Assembly (NCBI GenBank): GCA_016934635.1
Contig: JAFGSK010000031.1
Coordinates: 1-53,418, forward strand
Direction of reading: 5' to 3'
DNA from: Caldifarciminota bacterium
Lineage (GTDB): Bacteria; Hydrothermota; Tepidihabitantia; B3-TA06
DNA length: 53,418 nucleotides
The position numbers and the translations under genes were made by a program. Below, piece by piece: positions 32,599 through 40,736 of this stretch (the first letter of the stretch is position 1; each line of letters starts with the position of its first letter). The notes below the pieces were generated by a model. It searched no databases. It saw only the letters and a list, made by a program, of their open reading frames with translations, and was not told where the DNA came from.

Positions 32599-32991
32599 TT
32601 GCTTCAAAGTAGTGCAATCCCGATACTCAAGATCGGTGATTTTTTGCTTGTTTCGATTCAGTACGATATTCATGATAAAATAGCGGAGTTGCTTCAGCAG
32701 GATATTTTGAAGCGTATCTCTGAAACTCAAGCAAAGGGTGTTCTGGTCGATATCTCTGCACTCGAGACTGTGGATTCATTCATCGCTCGTTCTCTTGCTG
32801 ATACGGCTGCGATGGCTTCCATTCTTGATGCGGAGCTTATAATTGTTGGGATGTCACCTACGGTAGCAACCACCTTGACAGAGCTCGGACTAACCATGGC
32901 AGGCGTAAGGGCGGCAGTGAATCTTGATGAAGGCTACGATCTTCTTAAGGCAAGTTTGGGACAAAGGGTAGTAGATCGAAGGAATCGGTAA
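32599..32991 (+). CDS. rsbS: RsbS-like STAS antagonist 2
   Basis: 130 residues, paralogue of the gene at 31425: SAIPILKIGDFLLVSIQYD, DISALETVDSFIARSLAD with the phospho-acceptor Ser, and IIVGMSPTVATTLTELGL. TTG 32599 with GGGAG 6 bp upstream. It lacks the acidic tail of the first copy and ends in a basic VVDRRNR. A second RsbS/RsbT pair implies two parallel or mixed signalling complexes. Confidence 0.92.
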   Translation: MLQSSAIPILKIGDFLLVSIQYDIHDKIAELLQQDILKRISETQAKGVLVDISALETVDSFIARSLADTAAMASILDAELIIVGMSPTVATTLTELGLTMAGVRAAVNLDEGYDLLKASLGQRVVDRRNR

Positions 32992-33016
32992 AATATGCTG
33001 AAGAAAGGGCCATTCG

Positions 33017-33406
33017 ATGGAAGTTATTCCGATTAAGGAAGAATCTGATATTGTCAGAGCACGAGTTGCCGCGAAAGATATGGCGCAAAAGATGGGTTTT
33101 GGGTTAGTGGATCAGACGCGTATAAGCACAGCGGTTTCGGAACTTGCCAGAAACGTGTTTGTGTATGCTAGGGAAGGTCAGGTTCATCTCGAAGTGTTAA
33201 ACAATCCCCATAATGGGATTCGTATAACATTCATAGATCAGGGACCCGGTATTCCGGATATAGATTTGGCGATGAAGGATGGTTGGTCCTCATCAGGGAG
33301 TATGGGTAAAGGACTGCCCGGGGCAAAACGATTAATGAATAGGCTGGAGGTAAAGTCTGAAGCAGGGAAAGGAACAACCGTAATAATCGAGAAATGGCTG
33401 TCATGA
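33017..33406 (+). CDS. rsbT: RsbT-like serine kinase 2
   Basis: 129 residues: IPIKEESDIVRARVAAKDM, N-box SELARNVFVYA, G1 IDQGPGI and G2 SMGKGLPGAKRLMN. All ATP-binding boxes are intact. AAGGGCC upstream of ATG 33017 is a weak ribosome binding site in a 25-bp gap. Its TGA overlaps the start of the fused HATPase-phosphatase gene. Confidence 0.93.
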   Translation: MEVIPIKEESDIVRARVAAKDMAQKMGFGLVDQTRISTAVSELARNVFVYAREGQVHLEVLNNPHNGIRITFIDQGPGIPDIDLAMKDGWSSSGSMGKGLPGAKRLMNRLEVKSEAGKGTTVIIEKWLS

Positions 33407-34410
33407 ACAAGGATAGTGGAGAGCTTCATATAGAGGTGGATGCCCATGTTCTTTGGGCGAGAGGTGTAGTGAGACGTTTTGCAGAAAAGCTCGGATTTCC
33501 GGAACAGATACTTTCCGAGATTGAACTCTGCATATCCGAATTAGCAACCAATCTGGTTGTCCACAACGCGAAGAATGGGAAGATAAGCTTCCGCGAGGTA
33601 AACGAGAACGGGCTGCGAGGTATTGAAATCATTGTAAAAGATGAGGGTCCCGGAATCAAGGATTTACAAGGAGCCCTTCAGGGCGGGGCAAGTACTTCGG
33701 GTTCGCTGGGACAGGGATTGGCGTCGGTACAGCGATTTGCGGATGAATTCGAGATTCACTCCAACGCGGAGGGAACGAGGGTCAGATTAAGAAGGTATCT
33801 GCCAGCCGAAGCGGACGCCGCAGATGCCGAACATACCGATCTGGTTGTAAGCGTTTCGGTGCGTACCCATCCAGAGGCAAATGTCTGCGGTGACGGACAC
33901 GTGATCCGTCACGACGGAGCGCGCACGCTCCTGGCAGTCGTCGACGGTCTTGGACACGGCGAAAGGGCGCGTAAAGCGGCTGGAATAGTCGAGGCCTATC
34001 TGCATGCCAATTACCGCAAGTCCCTTGACCAGCTGCCCCAGGAACTGCACAACTTCCTCAGGCACACTCGCGGCGCAGTAGTCGGGATTGCACGGATAGA
34101 TGAATCAGCAAAACAAATTAATTTTGTAGGCCTGGGTAATATAAGCGCCCGACTCTGGTTACCTGAAGAAAAGTCTTGGGTTCGGGCTGTATCCATGAGT
34201 GGAACCCTGGGGGTAAGTTTTCGTCCTCCCCGGATATTCTCTTATCCCTGGAAAAAAGGGAGTATGCTCATTATGCACTCAGACGGCATTACCGAGCGCT
34301 GGGAACTTACAACCGACCAACGTAGACAGCATCCAACAGAAATAGCACGAAATCTGATGAAGTCCTATTGGCGTAAGTCCGATGATGCAACTATAATGGT
34401 CGCCAGGTGA
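33403..34410 (+). CDS. Fused RsbT/SpoIIAB-type ATPase and SpoIIE/RsbX-type phosphatase
   Basis: 335 residues. Residues 1-135 are a GHKL ATPase: N-box CISELATNLVVHNA, G1 VKDEGPGI and G2 SLGQGLASVQRFAD. Residues about 150-335 are a PP2C-type SpoIIE phosphatase: LAVVDGLGHGERA (metal Asp and DGxGHG), LIMHSDGITERW and SDDATIMVA. In stressosome systems RsbX removes the phosphates RsbT puts on RsbR/RsbS, and here the reset phosphatase is joined to an ATPase domain. I start at ATG 33403, which overlaps the rsbT stop, rather than 33394. Its own stop overlaps the next GTG. Confidence 0.9.
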   Translation: MNKDSGELHIEVDAHVLWARGVVRRFAEKLGFPEQILSEIELCISELATNLVVHNAKNGKISFREVNENGLRGIEIIVKDEGPGIKDLQGALQGGASTSGSLGQGLASVQRFADEFEIHSNAEGTRVRLRRYLPAEADAADAEHTDLVVSVSVRTHPEANVCGDGHVIRHDGARTLLAVVDGLGHGERARKAAGIVEAYLHANYRKSLDQLPQELHNFLRHTRGAVVGIARIDESAKQINFVGLGNISARLWLPEEKSWVRAVSMSGTLGVSFRPPRIFSYPWKKGSMLIMHSDGITERWELTTDQRRQHPTEIARNLMKSYWRKSDDATIMVAR

Positions 34411-34805
34411 TAGAATTAACATTCTCTCGAACCGGGATTTGCAAGATATCGCTCGAAGGGTTACCTAAACCTTCCGAGATAGAAGGTTTGATTGAATCGT
34501 ACGTGAGAGAAGTTGAACTTTTACCCTATCCCTTGCGCGTGATCTTGTTAGATATATCCAAACTCGTTCACATGCAGGTTCGTTCACGCAAGACCTTTGC
34601 CGAGCTTTTAATTGAGGCTTCCCGGCATTATTCAGAAAATCTCGTGGTAGTAATCGCCGGAGGACCTCCAATGATCCGCAAGTTCACCGAGATTATGTGT
34701 AAGGCGAGTAAGTTTGCCGATAACATCTACTCTTTCTCCTCGTTAAATGAAGCCAAGGACTGGGCAAGGGATTGGTTGAGTAAAGAGGTTTCCTCGTCTG
34801 CGTGA
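34407..34805 (+). CDS. Array-family outlier closing the stressosome operon
   Basis: 132 residues, GTG overlapping the phosphatase stop. It has the family layout without the close sequence: IELTFSRTGICKISLEG strand, LLDISKLVHMQVRSRKTFAE (Asp-Ile-Ser), VVVIAGGPPMIRKFTEIM where the array has GA-x-P-x-x-R-M-x-x-K, and a NIYSFSSLNEAKDWARDWL end matching FFKT-x-EEA-x-x-WL. This looks more like the canonical SpoIIAA-like STAS/SEC14 protein and may be the ancestor-type member. Gene order after the phosphatase suggests it is part of the core module. Confidence 0.75.
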   Translation: MIELTFSRTGICKISLEGLPKPSEIEGLIESYVREVELLPYPLRVILLDISKLVHMQVRSRKTFAELLIEASRHYSENLVVVIAGGPPMIRKFTEIMCKASKFADNIYSFSSLNEAKDWARDWLSKEVSSSA

Positions 34806-34905
34806 TAAGATTACTTATAGTATACCTTAAGCTAGCTCGAAAAAACAATTAGGGTCAGGATCGACAGGATGTACACGCAAAGTGCATGATAAATCGATTG
34901 CTTTT

Positions 34906-34933
34906 TTGAGTAATAATTATTTAATACTATAAA
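34906..34933 (+). promoter_or_regulatory. Probable promoter of the lipoate ligase gene
   Basis: TTGAGT (34906-34911), 16-bp spacer and TATAAA (34928-34933), about 22 bp before the GTG start. The 150 bp between the array operon and this gene show no clear terminator. Confidence 0.5.
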
Positions 34934-34955
34934 CATCAATAACTAAGTAGGAGTT

Positions 34956-36011
34956 GTGTTTAAACTTTTTGAATTCGATACCCTTCCTGGTCAGGGTTCG
35001 ATGAGTGTGTTTCACACCCTGGCAAGGGAAGGAATCGAATGTCTATGCCTTGTATCACCCGAGACACCGATCGTCAGCTTGGGTTACTTCCAGGATGCGT
35101 CCCAAGAGATCGATCTTGATTTTTGCGCTCGAGCGAACCTTGCGGTGATGCGCAGGGAGGTAGGCGGCGGAGCCACTTTTCTTGATTCCAACCAGGTCTT
35201 CTACCAGGTGATTTTTCTCAAAGGCAATCTTTTAGTTTCCCGCAACATATCGGAGCTTTACCGAACTCTGTCCGCCCCTGTGATCGAGACCTACCGTGAG
35301 TTCGGAATCCAGACCCGGTTCCGCCCTGTAAACGACATCGTAACCGTAGAAGGCGAGCGCAAGATAGCGGGCGAGGGGGCGGGTAACATAGGCTCCTGCT
35401 TGGCGTTCGTGGGCGGGGTACTTATTGATTTCGACTACGAGAAGATGGCCAGGGTGTTGAAGGTGCCTGATGAGAAGTTCCGTGATAAGATCCATAAGTC
35501 CATGAAGGAGCATGTAACCAGCATCTACAGGGAACGAGGTTCGAGGCCGTCTCGGGACGATATACGCAAGGTGCTCATCGAGAAGTTCACGCCTCTCCTG
35601 GGTACTCTTGAACCAGCAGATTACACCGAAGCACTTCGACAAAAGAACGAGGAGACCGCCTCACAAATGACCCTCGATTCCTTCCTTTACAAGCGGACAA
35701 TGAAGCAACCCGGCAATGTTCGGATCCGCTCCGGAGTCGAGTTCATTATGGGCATGCACAAAGCTCAGGGCGGACTCATAAGAACTGCTTCCGTTCTGAA
35801 GGAAAACATCCTTGAGGACGTAACCATCTCAGGTGATTTCACCCTCCTGCCGATTCAGGGTCTGCCGTTAATCGAGGATAGCCTGAAAGGCGCTTGCAGA
35901 ACAAGGGGCGAGGTCGGTACCAGGATCGAACGGGTAGTATCTGAGGAGAGACTCCAGCTTCCCGGTATCTCAATAGAAGACATTCTGTTGGCCCTTAGGA
36001 TATCCGATTAA
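34956..36011 (+). CDS. Lipoate-protein ligase A family protein
   Basis: 351 residues of the LplA/LipM type, which activates or transfers lipoate or octanoate to lipoyl domains in the cytosol. RREVGGGATFLDSNQVFYQV near 65-85 is the RRxxGGG lipoyl-AMP-binding loop, PVNDIVTVEGERKIAGEG contains the catalytic-site Lys, and HVTSI follows. From about residue 245 a second domain (FIMGMHKAQGGLIRTASVLK) matches the small LplA accessory domain, so this is a complete two-domain ligase. The start is GTG 34956 because FKLFEFDTLPG is a typical beginning; the GGAG is unusually close. No lipoyl-dependent enzyme is in the window. Confidence 0.88.
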   Translation: MFKLFEFDTLPGQGSMSVFHTLAREGIECLCLVSPETPIVSLGYFQDASQEIDLDFCARANLAVMRREVGGGATFLDSNQVFYQVIFLKGNLLVSRNISELYRTLSAPVIETYREFGIQTRFRPVNDIVTVEGERKIAGEGAGNIGSCLAFVGGVLIDFDYEKMARVLKVPDEKFRDKIHKSMKEHVTSIYRERGSRPSRDDIRKVLIEKFTPLLGTLEPADYTEALRQKNEETASQMTLDSFLYKRTMKQPGNVRIRSGVEFIMGMHKAQGGLIRTASVLKENILEDVTISGDFTLLPIQGLPLIEDSLKGACRTRGEVGTRIERVVSEERLQLPGISIEDILLALRISD

Positions 36012-36127
36012 AGTCCTGACCAACCGATTTCTCTGTGCTTACTAAGAGGATTACGCGAACTATGACTAAGGTTGAATCGATCCTGCCTAAGGACTACTCT
36101 CAGGGCCCTTTAGAAACTGAAGACTAT

Positions 36128-37669
36128 TTAAGGGTTCCAGTCTTCTCTTCCGGTATGGCAGTAGTCGTGGCGGAACATGGGCCAGGGGCCGTCGTAGTAG
36201 CTCGATGCCTGGATTGCATACAGGTAGGAGTCTTCCGAACCGACGTAAATCACCCCGTCGTAGAGGACAGCAGACGATCTTACCGGACCATTCGTAGCGT
36301 ATCTCCACTCACGTTCACCCGAGGAGTTAACGGCGTAAAGATAGCCGTCGTAAGCTCCTACGTATACCGTTCCGTCAGCGGCTACCAATGGCGTGGACAT
36401 ATTGACGCCTCCGATCGAGGTGAAGTATCGCCATTTCAGGATACCTGAGGGATTGACCGCGTAAAGATAGCCGTCCCAGCCGCCAATGTATATCGTACCG
36501 TCAGCGCCCACAACCGCCGATGAAGCGGTCAGGGAATCCATGGTGTAGCTCCATTTGAGTGCGCCATTCTCAGGATAGAGTGCGTAAAGCTCGTTGTTTG
36601 TCGAAGCTATGTATACAGTTCCGTCTTCACCGATGGCAGGAGAGGAGTTTATCTGTCCTTCTGTCTTATGACTCCATTTGGGTTTGCCGTCCGAGGCGTC
36701 AACTGCATATACAGAACTGTCTCTTGACCCGAAGTAGATTACCCCATCCGCATCGATGGCCGGAGAGGAGAATACAACACCGTTGGTTGGATACGCCCAC
36801 TTGAGGGTGTTGTTGGGGTTGATGGCTAAAAGTGCGGTTCCCGAACCCACGTAGATTGTTCCGTCGGAACCGATCGCAGGAGAGGAAAGTACCGGCGCAG
36901 TGGTATTATATCTCCACAAGACCGAGCCGTCGTCCGGATCGATGCAATACAGATAGCCGTCCATTGAACCGACGTAGACTATCCCGCTAGGGTCAATGGC
37001 AGGGGATGAGGTAACCTCACCGTCGGTCTGAGTGCGCCACAGAGGTGAACCATCTGCGCGGTCGATTGCGTAAAGATAGTTATCCGAGGAACCGACGTAA
37101 ACGGCACCGTCGCCGATAGCCGGAGAGGATGAAACCGAGGCTTCGGTCTCGTAGCACCAGACCAGGGAACTGTCGGGTAAACTCAGGGTCGCGTTTACGG
37201 TTGTGGTTTGTCCTTCCTTGACTGTTACGGTCGTGTCCCAGTCCTGGTAACCTGCAAGTGTGAGTTTGACGGTGCGGCTTCCGCCTGCAACACCTGTCAG
37301 TTCATGGTTCGTTATAAAACCTGTATTCGCGCCGTCCAGGGCTATTGCGGCGCCGGTCGGCGTGGAGTTCACCTGGATGCTGCCTGAGGATTTTGAGAGA
37401 ACTGCATCGACAGTAGACACTTCATTCTTTTCGACTGTGACGGTGGTGTCCCAGTCTGCATAGCCTTGAAGGGTGAGCTTGATGGTATGTTCACCTTCAT
37501 CTACGTCTTCGAGAACGCAGTCGGTCTGGTTGTCGGTTGTGGTGTCGTCCAGAAAGACCTCGGCACCTTTGGGGGTGGAGCTGACTTCGATGGTTCCGAC
37601 AGGACCCGTGCACGATGCAAGGGCCAGCAACCCGACCATTGCCACAATAAGCTTACACGCGTACTTCAT
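36128..37669 (-). CDS. Lipoprotein with two PEGA domains and a PQQ-type beta-propeller
   Basis: 513 residues. Signal peptide with lipobox LALASC (Cys at about 20). Two PEGA domains follow at about 24-95 and 95-165 (GTIEVSSTPKGAEVFLDD, GSIQVNSTPTGAAIALDG, each ending DWDTTVTV). Then comes a seven- to eight-bladed propeller of about 40-residue repeats with SSPAIG-x-DGT-VY-VGS and YLYAI, like BamB/PQQ-repeat proteins. Probably anchored at an outer surface for cell-wall or substrate binding. No ligand-binding residues for PQQ are evident. AAAGGAGGC lies before ATG 37669. The repeats explain the long antisense frames. Confidence 0.9.
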   Translation of the reverse strand: MKYACKLIVAMVGLLALASCTGPVGTIEVSSTPKGAEVFLDDTTTDNQTDCVLEDVDEGEHTIKLTLQGYADWDTTVTVEKNEVSTVDAVLSKSSGSIQVNSTPTGAAIALDGANTGFITNHELTGVAGGSRTVKLTLAGYQDWDTTVTVKEGQTTTVNATLSLPDSSLVWCYETEASVSSSPAIGDGAVYVGSSDNYLYAIDRADGSPLWRTQTDGEVTSSPAIDPSGIVYVGSMDGYLYCIDPDDGSVLWRYNTTAPVLSSPAIGSDGTIYVGSGTALLAINPNNTLKWAYPTNGVVFSSPAIDADGVIYFGSRDSSVYAVDASDGKPKWSHKTEGQINSSPAIGEDGTVYIASTNNELYALYPENGALKWSYTMDSLTASSAVVGADGTIYIGGWDGYLYAVNPSGILKWRYFTSIGGVNMSTPLVAADGTVYVGAYDGYLYAVNSSGEREWRYATNGPVRSSAVLYDGVIYVGSEDSYLYAIQASSYYDGPWPMFRHDYCHTGREDWNP

Positions 37670-37712
37670 TAGCCTGCCTCCTTTAGATTTTAAGTAAGTT
37701 TCTTACTACTAA

Positions 37713-37740
37713 ACCTTACACGCGACCAAGGATTTGTCAA
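37713..37740 (-). promoter_or_regulatory. Promoter of the PEGA lipoprotein gene
   Basis: Read on the minus strand: TTGACA (37735-37740), 16-bp spacer and TAAGGT (37713-37718), about 44 bp before the ATG. Confidence 0.6.
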
Positions 37741-37833
37741 GCTAAAAACACAGCTACCGGTCAGACCTGGACCTGGTTTTTTTTAAAAAGGGATAATTTA
37801 CATTGAAGATGGATAAATGAAACACGTTCCGAG

Positions 37834-38508
37834 TCAAAGCGTTATCATGAACGGTTGATCCCTTAGACTTCGTAAAGACCCTGTTTCGTAGAGAAACTCC
37901 TTTATGCGCTTGCAATCATCTTCATCTGAATTTTGTAAAAGGTAAACAATATAATCGTGGAGCCACAAGTTGCTGATTACTCCTGAGTTGAATATCCTGT
38001 ATACATCACTGACGTAATTATCTTTCTTGAAGTCAGTCAAGAGAGGGTCTAGCTGTTTTGGTGGTTTTATTTCATAGCCATCTGGATATGGAAAGTCGTT
38101 ATTGTAAGGACGAATAAAAGAAGGCGGAACCTTATAAGTAACAACATAGATCATCCGCAGGTCTTCATAGTAGGACTCCCTTCGGCTGACATAATCGAGC
38201 TTGACCTTTACCGCAACTGCGTCGGTTGAGAATATGCTGTCCGAGAATATCTCGCAGATTACGTAGCTTACAAGAGATTCTTCGTAGCGCTCAATATCGG
38301 GCGGCCCGAAAAGGATGCCTTCTTTCAAGGCTTCCTTGATTTCCATGACTGTATCTGAGTCATCCAAAGAAACGTTTTTAAGAGGTTCCCAGGCTAATGT
38401 GACGAAGTTACCAAACAAGATGCAGTCACACGTAGGGTACATATGGACAAACCGTATCCACCCTTTTTGTCGTGTCCCTGTGCCGTCGTAGATTAAAAAG
38501 GACTGCAT
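37834..38508 (-). CDS. Hypothetical protein, probably 3' part of a frameshifted gene
   Basis: 224 residues, unrecognised, without signal peptide or membrane segment; aromatic-rich (SFIRPYNNDFPYPDGYEIKP). The ATG at 38508 has no ribosome binding site and lies inside the end of the gene at 38426-38911, 83 bp of overlap in another frame. Its beginning IYDGTGTRQKGWIRFVHMYP looks like continuing domain sequence, so one protein of about 360 residues broken by a frameshift near the CCTTTTTAATC or ACAAAAAGGG runs is likely. Two overlapping genes remain possible. Confidence 0.5.
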   Translation of the reverse strand: MQSFLIYDGTGTRQKGWIRFVHMYPTCDCILFGNFVTLAWEPLKNVSLDDSDTVMEIKEALKEGILFGPPDIERYEESLVSYVICEIFSDSIFSTDAVAVKVKLDYVSRRESYYEDLRMIYVVTYKVPPSFIRPYNNDFPYPDGYEIKPPKQLDPLLTDFKKDNYVSDVYRIFNSGVISNLWLHDYIVYLLQNSDEDDCKRIKEFLYETGSLRSLRDQPFMITL

Positions 38509-38911
38509 CTATCTGGTTTCTTTCTACCTTCCACGCCTTTTCCAGTGATGCTAGCTGATTTACGTACGAGTTGTAAATGATCTGGCGTCGCGAAGAATCC
38601 GGCAAAGAGGAGATAAGCTCAGGCCGCAAGGAATCAAGCGCCCAGCCAAGGGGTTTCTGTTCCTTCATGGACAAGGCAACCAGGCTGTCCAGGATATTTG
38701 CAGCTTCCCTGTTTTCAACGATTGCAGGTATCGGGATTGGTTTCTTTACGGGCAAATAGTTGCCAGGTATGTAATTCCCAAGTGAATCGCCGTTTTCCCT
38801 GATCTCCCAGCGCAGGTTCAACCATTCGTATGTCCATTTATAGAATTCGCCTTCGGTCATCCCGGCCCACAAACACCCGCAAAGCCCGGTAAGGAAGAAG
38901 ATCCTTTTCAT
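38426..38911 (-). CDS. Hypothetical exported protein, probably 5' part of a frameshifted gene
   Basis: 161 residues beginning MKRIFFLTGLCGCLWAG, a signal sequence with a possible Cys at 11-13. The body has a conserved-looking PGNYLPVKKPIPIPAIVENR stretch and a helical SLVALSMKEQKPLGWALDSL region; no family is recognised. The last 30 residues (RRHRDTTKRVDTVCPYVPYV) look out of frame. A promoter with its -10 only 10 bp before the ATG precedes it. Confidence 0.6.
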   Translation of the reverse strand: MKRIFFLTGLCGCLWAGMTEGEFYKWTYEWLNLRWEIRENGDSLGNYIPGNYLPVKKPIPIPAIVENREAANILDSLVALSMKEQKPLGWALDSLRPELISSLPDSSRRQIIYNSYVNQLASLEKAWKVERNQIDAVLFNLRRHRDTTKRVDTVCPYVPYV

Positions 38912-38921
38912 ACCTTTCCCT

Positions 38922-38949
38922 AGGATACATTGGAAACAGATTTTGTCAA
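38922..38949 (-). promoter_or_regulatory. Promoter with very short leader
   Basis: On the minus strand: TTGACA (38944-38949), 16 bp and TATCCT (38922-38927), then ten bases AGGGAAAGGT before ATG 38911. The message would have a leader of only about 4 nt. Confidence 0.55.
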
Positions 38950-38961
38950 TACGCCGGTGTC

Positions 38962-39729
38962 TTATTGCATATCAAGGCTGAGCGGCTGGTTTCCGGTGAA
39001 GGCCTGCCACACGGTATCCAGTCTTTCCTCGCTTACGAGTCCGGCAAGCATCTGCCTGGTTACGAGCGTGAATTCCCTTGTAGCCTGTAGAGCCCCATCC
39101 TGTGCAATCCGGAACGCCTCCTCGCCTTCAGGACAGTGCGGGAAGTCCTTGTGATGATCTGCGTGTCCGTAAGCGTACTCATCCCTGGAATCCGGGCCTG
39201 AACCGACAATCTTGTAGCCTTGGGGCGGTTCGGAATCCGGGTACACCACCGCATTCAAGAAGCTCACTTTATCCTCCTCAGTCATTTCCCAGTAGTTGGA
39301 ATGGGCGAAGGCGTCCTGGGTGGTGTGCAGGCACCATCCGAACACCTTGCGCGCTTTGAAAAAGTCAGGCACAGGTTCGCAGAGAATCCCGATTACCTTT
39401 GCACGTTCGGACTCAAGGTAAGCCTTGTTGCGTGCAAATGCTTCTTCATGGGATTGGTTCAGGTCCCTGCCGAAATGACGCTTGTGATCAAGGATCCTTA
39501 CAGGGATCAAGTCCCAGTCCTGCATCTTGTTCGCCTTGCGGATCTGTCTGGCTGCTTTATCTGAAAATCCGAGCTCCTCCAAAGCCTGGCAGGTAATTTT
39601 TCCGTGCCATCCGTAAGTTAAAGGCCCGACGCCGGATGTGAACGCTTTTAGAGTAACGGGTAGAAGAGGAGCAAGGGAAATAATGAAAAGGACGAAAAGA
39701 TACCAGGACTTTTTTTTGGAAGTACTCAT
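38962..39729 (-). CDS. Zinc-dependent phospholipase C-type exported protein
   Basis: 255 residues from ATG 39729 (GGAG 9 bp upstream; the longer frame to 39747 covers that site). The N-terminal signal segment (SWYLFVLFIISLAPLLPVTL) is followed by a helical zinc-hydrolase fold of the PLC/P1-nuclease type. Histidine and Asp ligands are in GWHGKITC, LDHKRHF, WCLHTTQDAFAHSNYW and DEYAYGHADHHKDFPHC. The LHTTQDAFAHSN block is the clearest signature. Expected to hydrolyse phospholipids or phosphodiesters outside the cytoplasm; the substrate is unproven. A TATAAT-like -10 is visible near 39750-39755. Confidence 0.78.
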   Translation of the reverse strand: MSTSKKKSWYLFVLFIISLAPLLPVTLKAFTSGVGPLTYGWHGKITCQALEELGFSDKAARQIRKANKMQDWDLIPVRILDHKRHFGRDLNQSHEEAFARNKAYLESERAKVIGILCEPVPDFFKARKVFGWCLHTTQDAFAHSNYWEMTEEDKVSFLNAVVYPDSEPPQGYKIVGSGPDSRDEYAYGHADHHKDFPHCPEGEEAFRIAQDGALQATREFTLVTRQMLAGLVSEERLDTVWQAFTGNQPLSLDMQ

Positions 39730-39800
39730 CAGTCTTTCTCCTTTCATAAATTATACTCACGTTGATTGAAAATAAAAGCACGAGACCAAGGACCTGGGGC

Positions 39801-39828
39801 TTGACAAGTGGTAAGTGGGGAGTATATT
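39801..39828 (+). promoter_or_regulatory. Promoter of the small exported protein gene
   Basis: TTGACA (39801-39806), 16-bp spacer and TATATT (39823-39828), about 58 bp before AGGAGG and ATG 39893. Confidence 0.7.
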
Positions 39829-39892
39829 TTGACTGATAAACTCGAATGAATAAACATCTCAAAACAGGGTCTTGGTACCCTAGGAGGAACAA

Positions 39893-40339
39893 ATGGTCAA
39901 GAAAACAGCGATGATTGTGGTCTGCACAATGCTTGCGCTCGGGTTTTTTATTGCCTCTGACTGCAAGAAGGAAGAACCGCTTGCTGAAGGTGATCTGGTT
40001 TACGCGCAGTACTGGGAAGGAGAAGGCGAAGGTTGGGAAGAAGCCAAGGTTGTTTCCCTGGAAGGCGAAGAAGCAACCATCGAGTGGAAGAGATTGGGAA
40101 TCAAGAGCGAACCTCAGGCAACCAAACACATAAACAAGATAGTGAAGATGGTTCCCCTGGAAGCCAAGAAGGTAAAAGAAGGCACGAAGGTAATCGTTCA
40201 GGCCGACGATCTTCTCTACCAGTATGTCGGAAAGGTAACCAAGAAAGATAAAGATATATTCACCGTAGATTTCCTGTACGGCGATACCACCTACACAAGA
40301 GAGGTCGGAATACAGTATCTTTGGAAAGCACCTGAATAG
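39893..40339 (+). CDS. Hypothetical exported small beta-rich protein
   Basis: 148 residues: MVKKTAMIVVCTMLALGFFIASDC is a signal peptide with an atypical lipobox (ASDC). The mature part begins EGDLVYAQYWEGEGEGWEEAKVV, a Tudor/agenet-like beta-barrel motif, and repeats a similar pattern at VKEGTKVIVQADDLLYQYVGKV. So it probably has two small SH3-like barrels. No enzymatic motif is seen. AGGAGG before ATG 39893, with its own promoter and terminator, so it is a monocistronic unit. Confidence 0.75.
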   Translation: MVKKTAMIVVCTMLALGFFIASDCKKEEPLAEGDLVYAQYWEGEGEGWEEAKVVSLEGEEATIEWKRLGIKSEPQATKHINKIVKMVPLEAKKVKEGTKVIVQADDLLYQYVGKVTKKDKDIFTVDFLYGDTTYTREVGIQYLWKAPE

Positions 40340-40358
40340 AAAGGTAAGTTTATCAAAG

Positions 40359-40388
40359 AGGCCAGCCTTGATCAGGTTGGCCTTATTC
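40359..40388 (+). terminator. Rho-independent terminator
   Basis: The stem AGGCCAGCC/GGTTGGCCT (40359-40367 with 40375-40383, one G-U) has a 7-nt loop and an ATTCTTTAT tail with few uninterrupted Ts. The rest of 40389-40628 has no recognised gene. Confidence 0.65.
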
Positions 40389-40628
40389 TTTATCAGGTAT
40401 TCGCAAGAGGTTTCAGCGTCTCAGAACCAGGATTATCGATATAACAGATGATCAGGCTGGCGTGCGGTTTCAGATTGCCTGCCTGACGTCCCAGGATATA
40501 ATGTGAATCTACGAACGCAGTCCGTACTTACGATAAGCCCAAAAGAGTTGGAAGGTGGCAGGGTTTAAAAGGGCGGGCTATGAGCAAGCTGTACCAAATA
40601 AAGCAAGACTCATGCAAGGTCTTTTTCC

Positions 40629-40656
40629 TTGACTCGAGGGGTTTAATCAATAGAAT
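40629..40656 (+). promoter_or_regulatory. Promoter of the aminotransferase gene
   Basis: TTGACT (40629-40634), 16-bp spacer and TAGAAT (40651-40656). The leader holds a perfect 8-bp hairpin TTCTCCGG/CCGGAGAA (40682-40689 with 40698-40705), which ends about 20 bp before the ribosome binding site and may affect expression. Confidence 0.6.
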
Positions 40657-40736
40657 CCGGGTAAACATAAATCGAACCGTCTTCTCCGGAATGATTGCCG
40701 GAGAACAGCCTGAGTTCAGAAATAATGGAGGCTTTT

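Noticed and set aside
32400..32612. 70-codon ORF between the RsbS/RsbT pairs
   Set aside because: No Shine-Dalgarno sequence and no similarity to RsbR, RsbS or array proteins; kept only as a gap description.
36035..36448. 137-codon plus-strand ORF
   Set aside because: Antisense shadow of the PQQ-propeller repeats on the minus strand.
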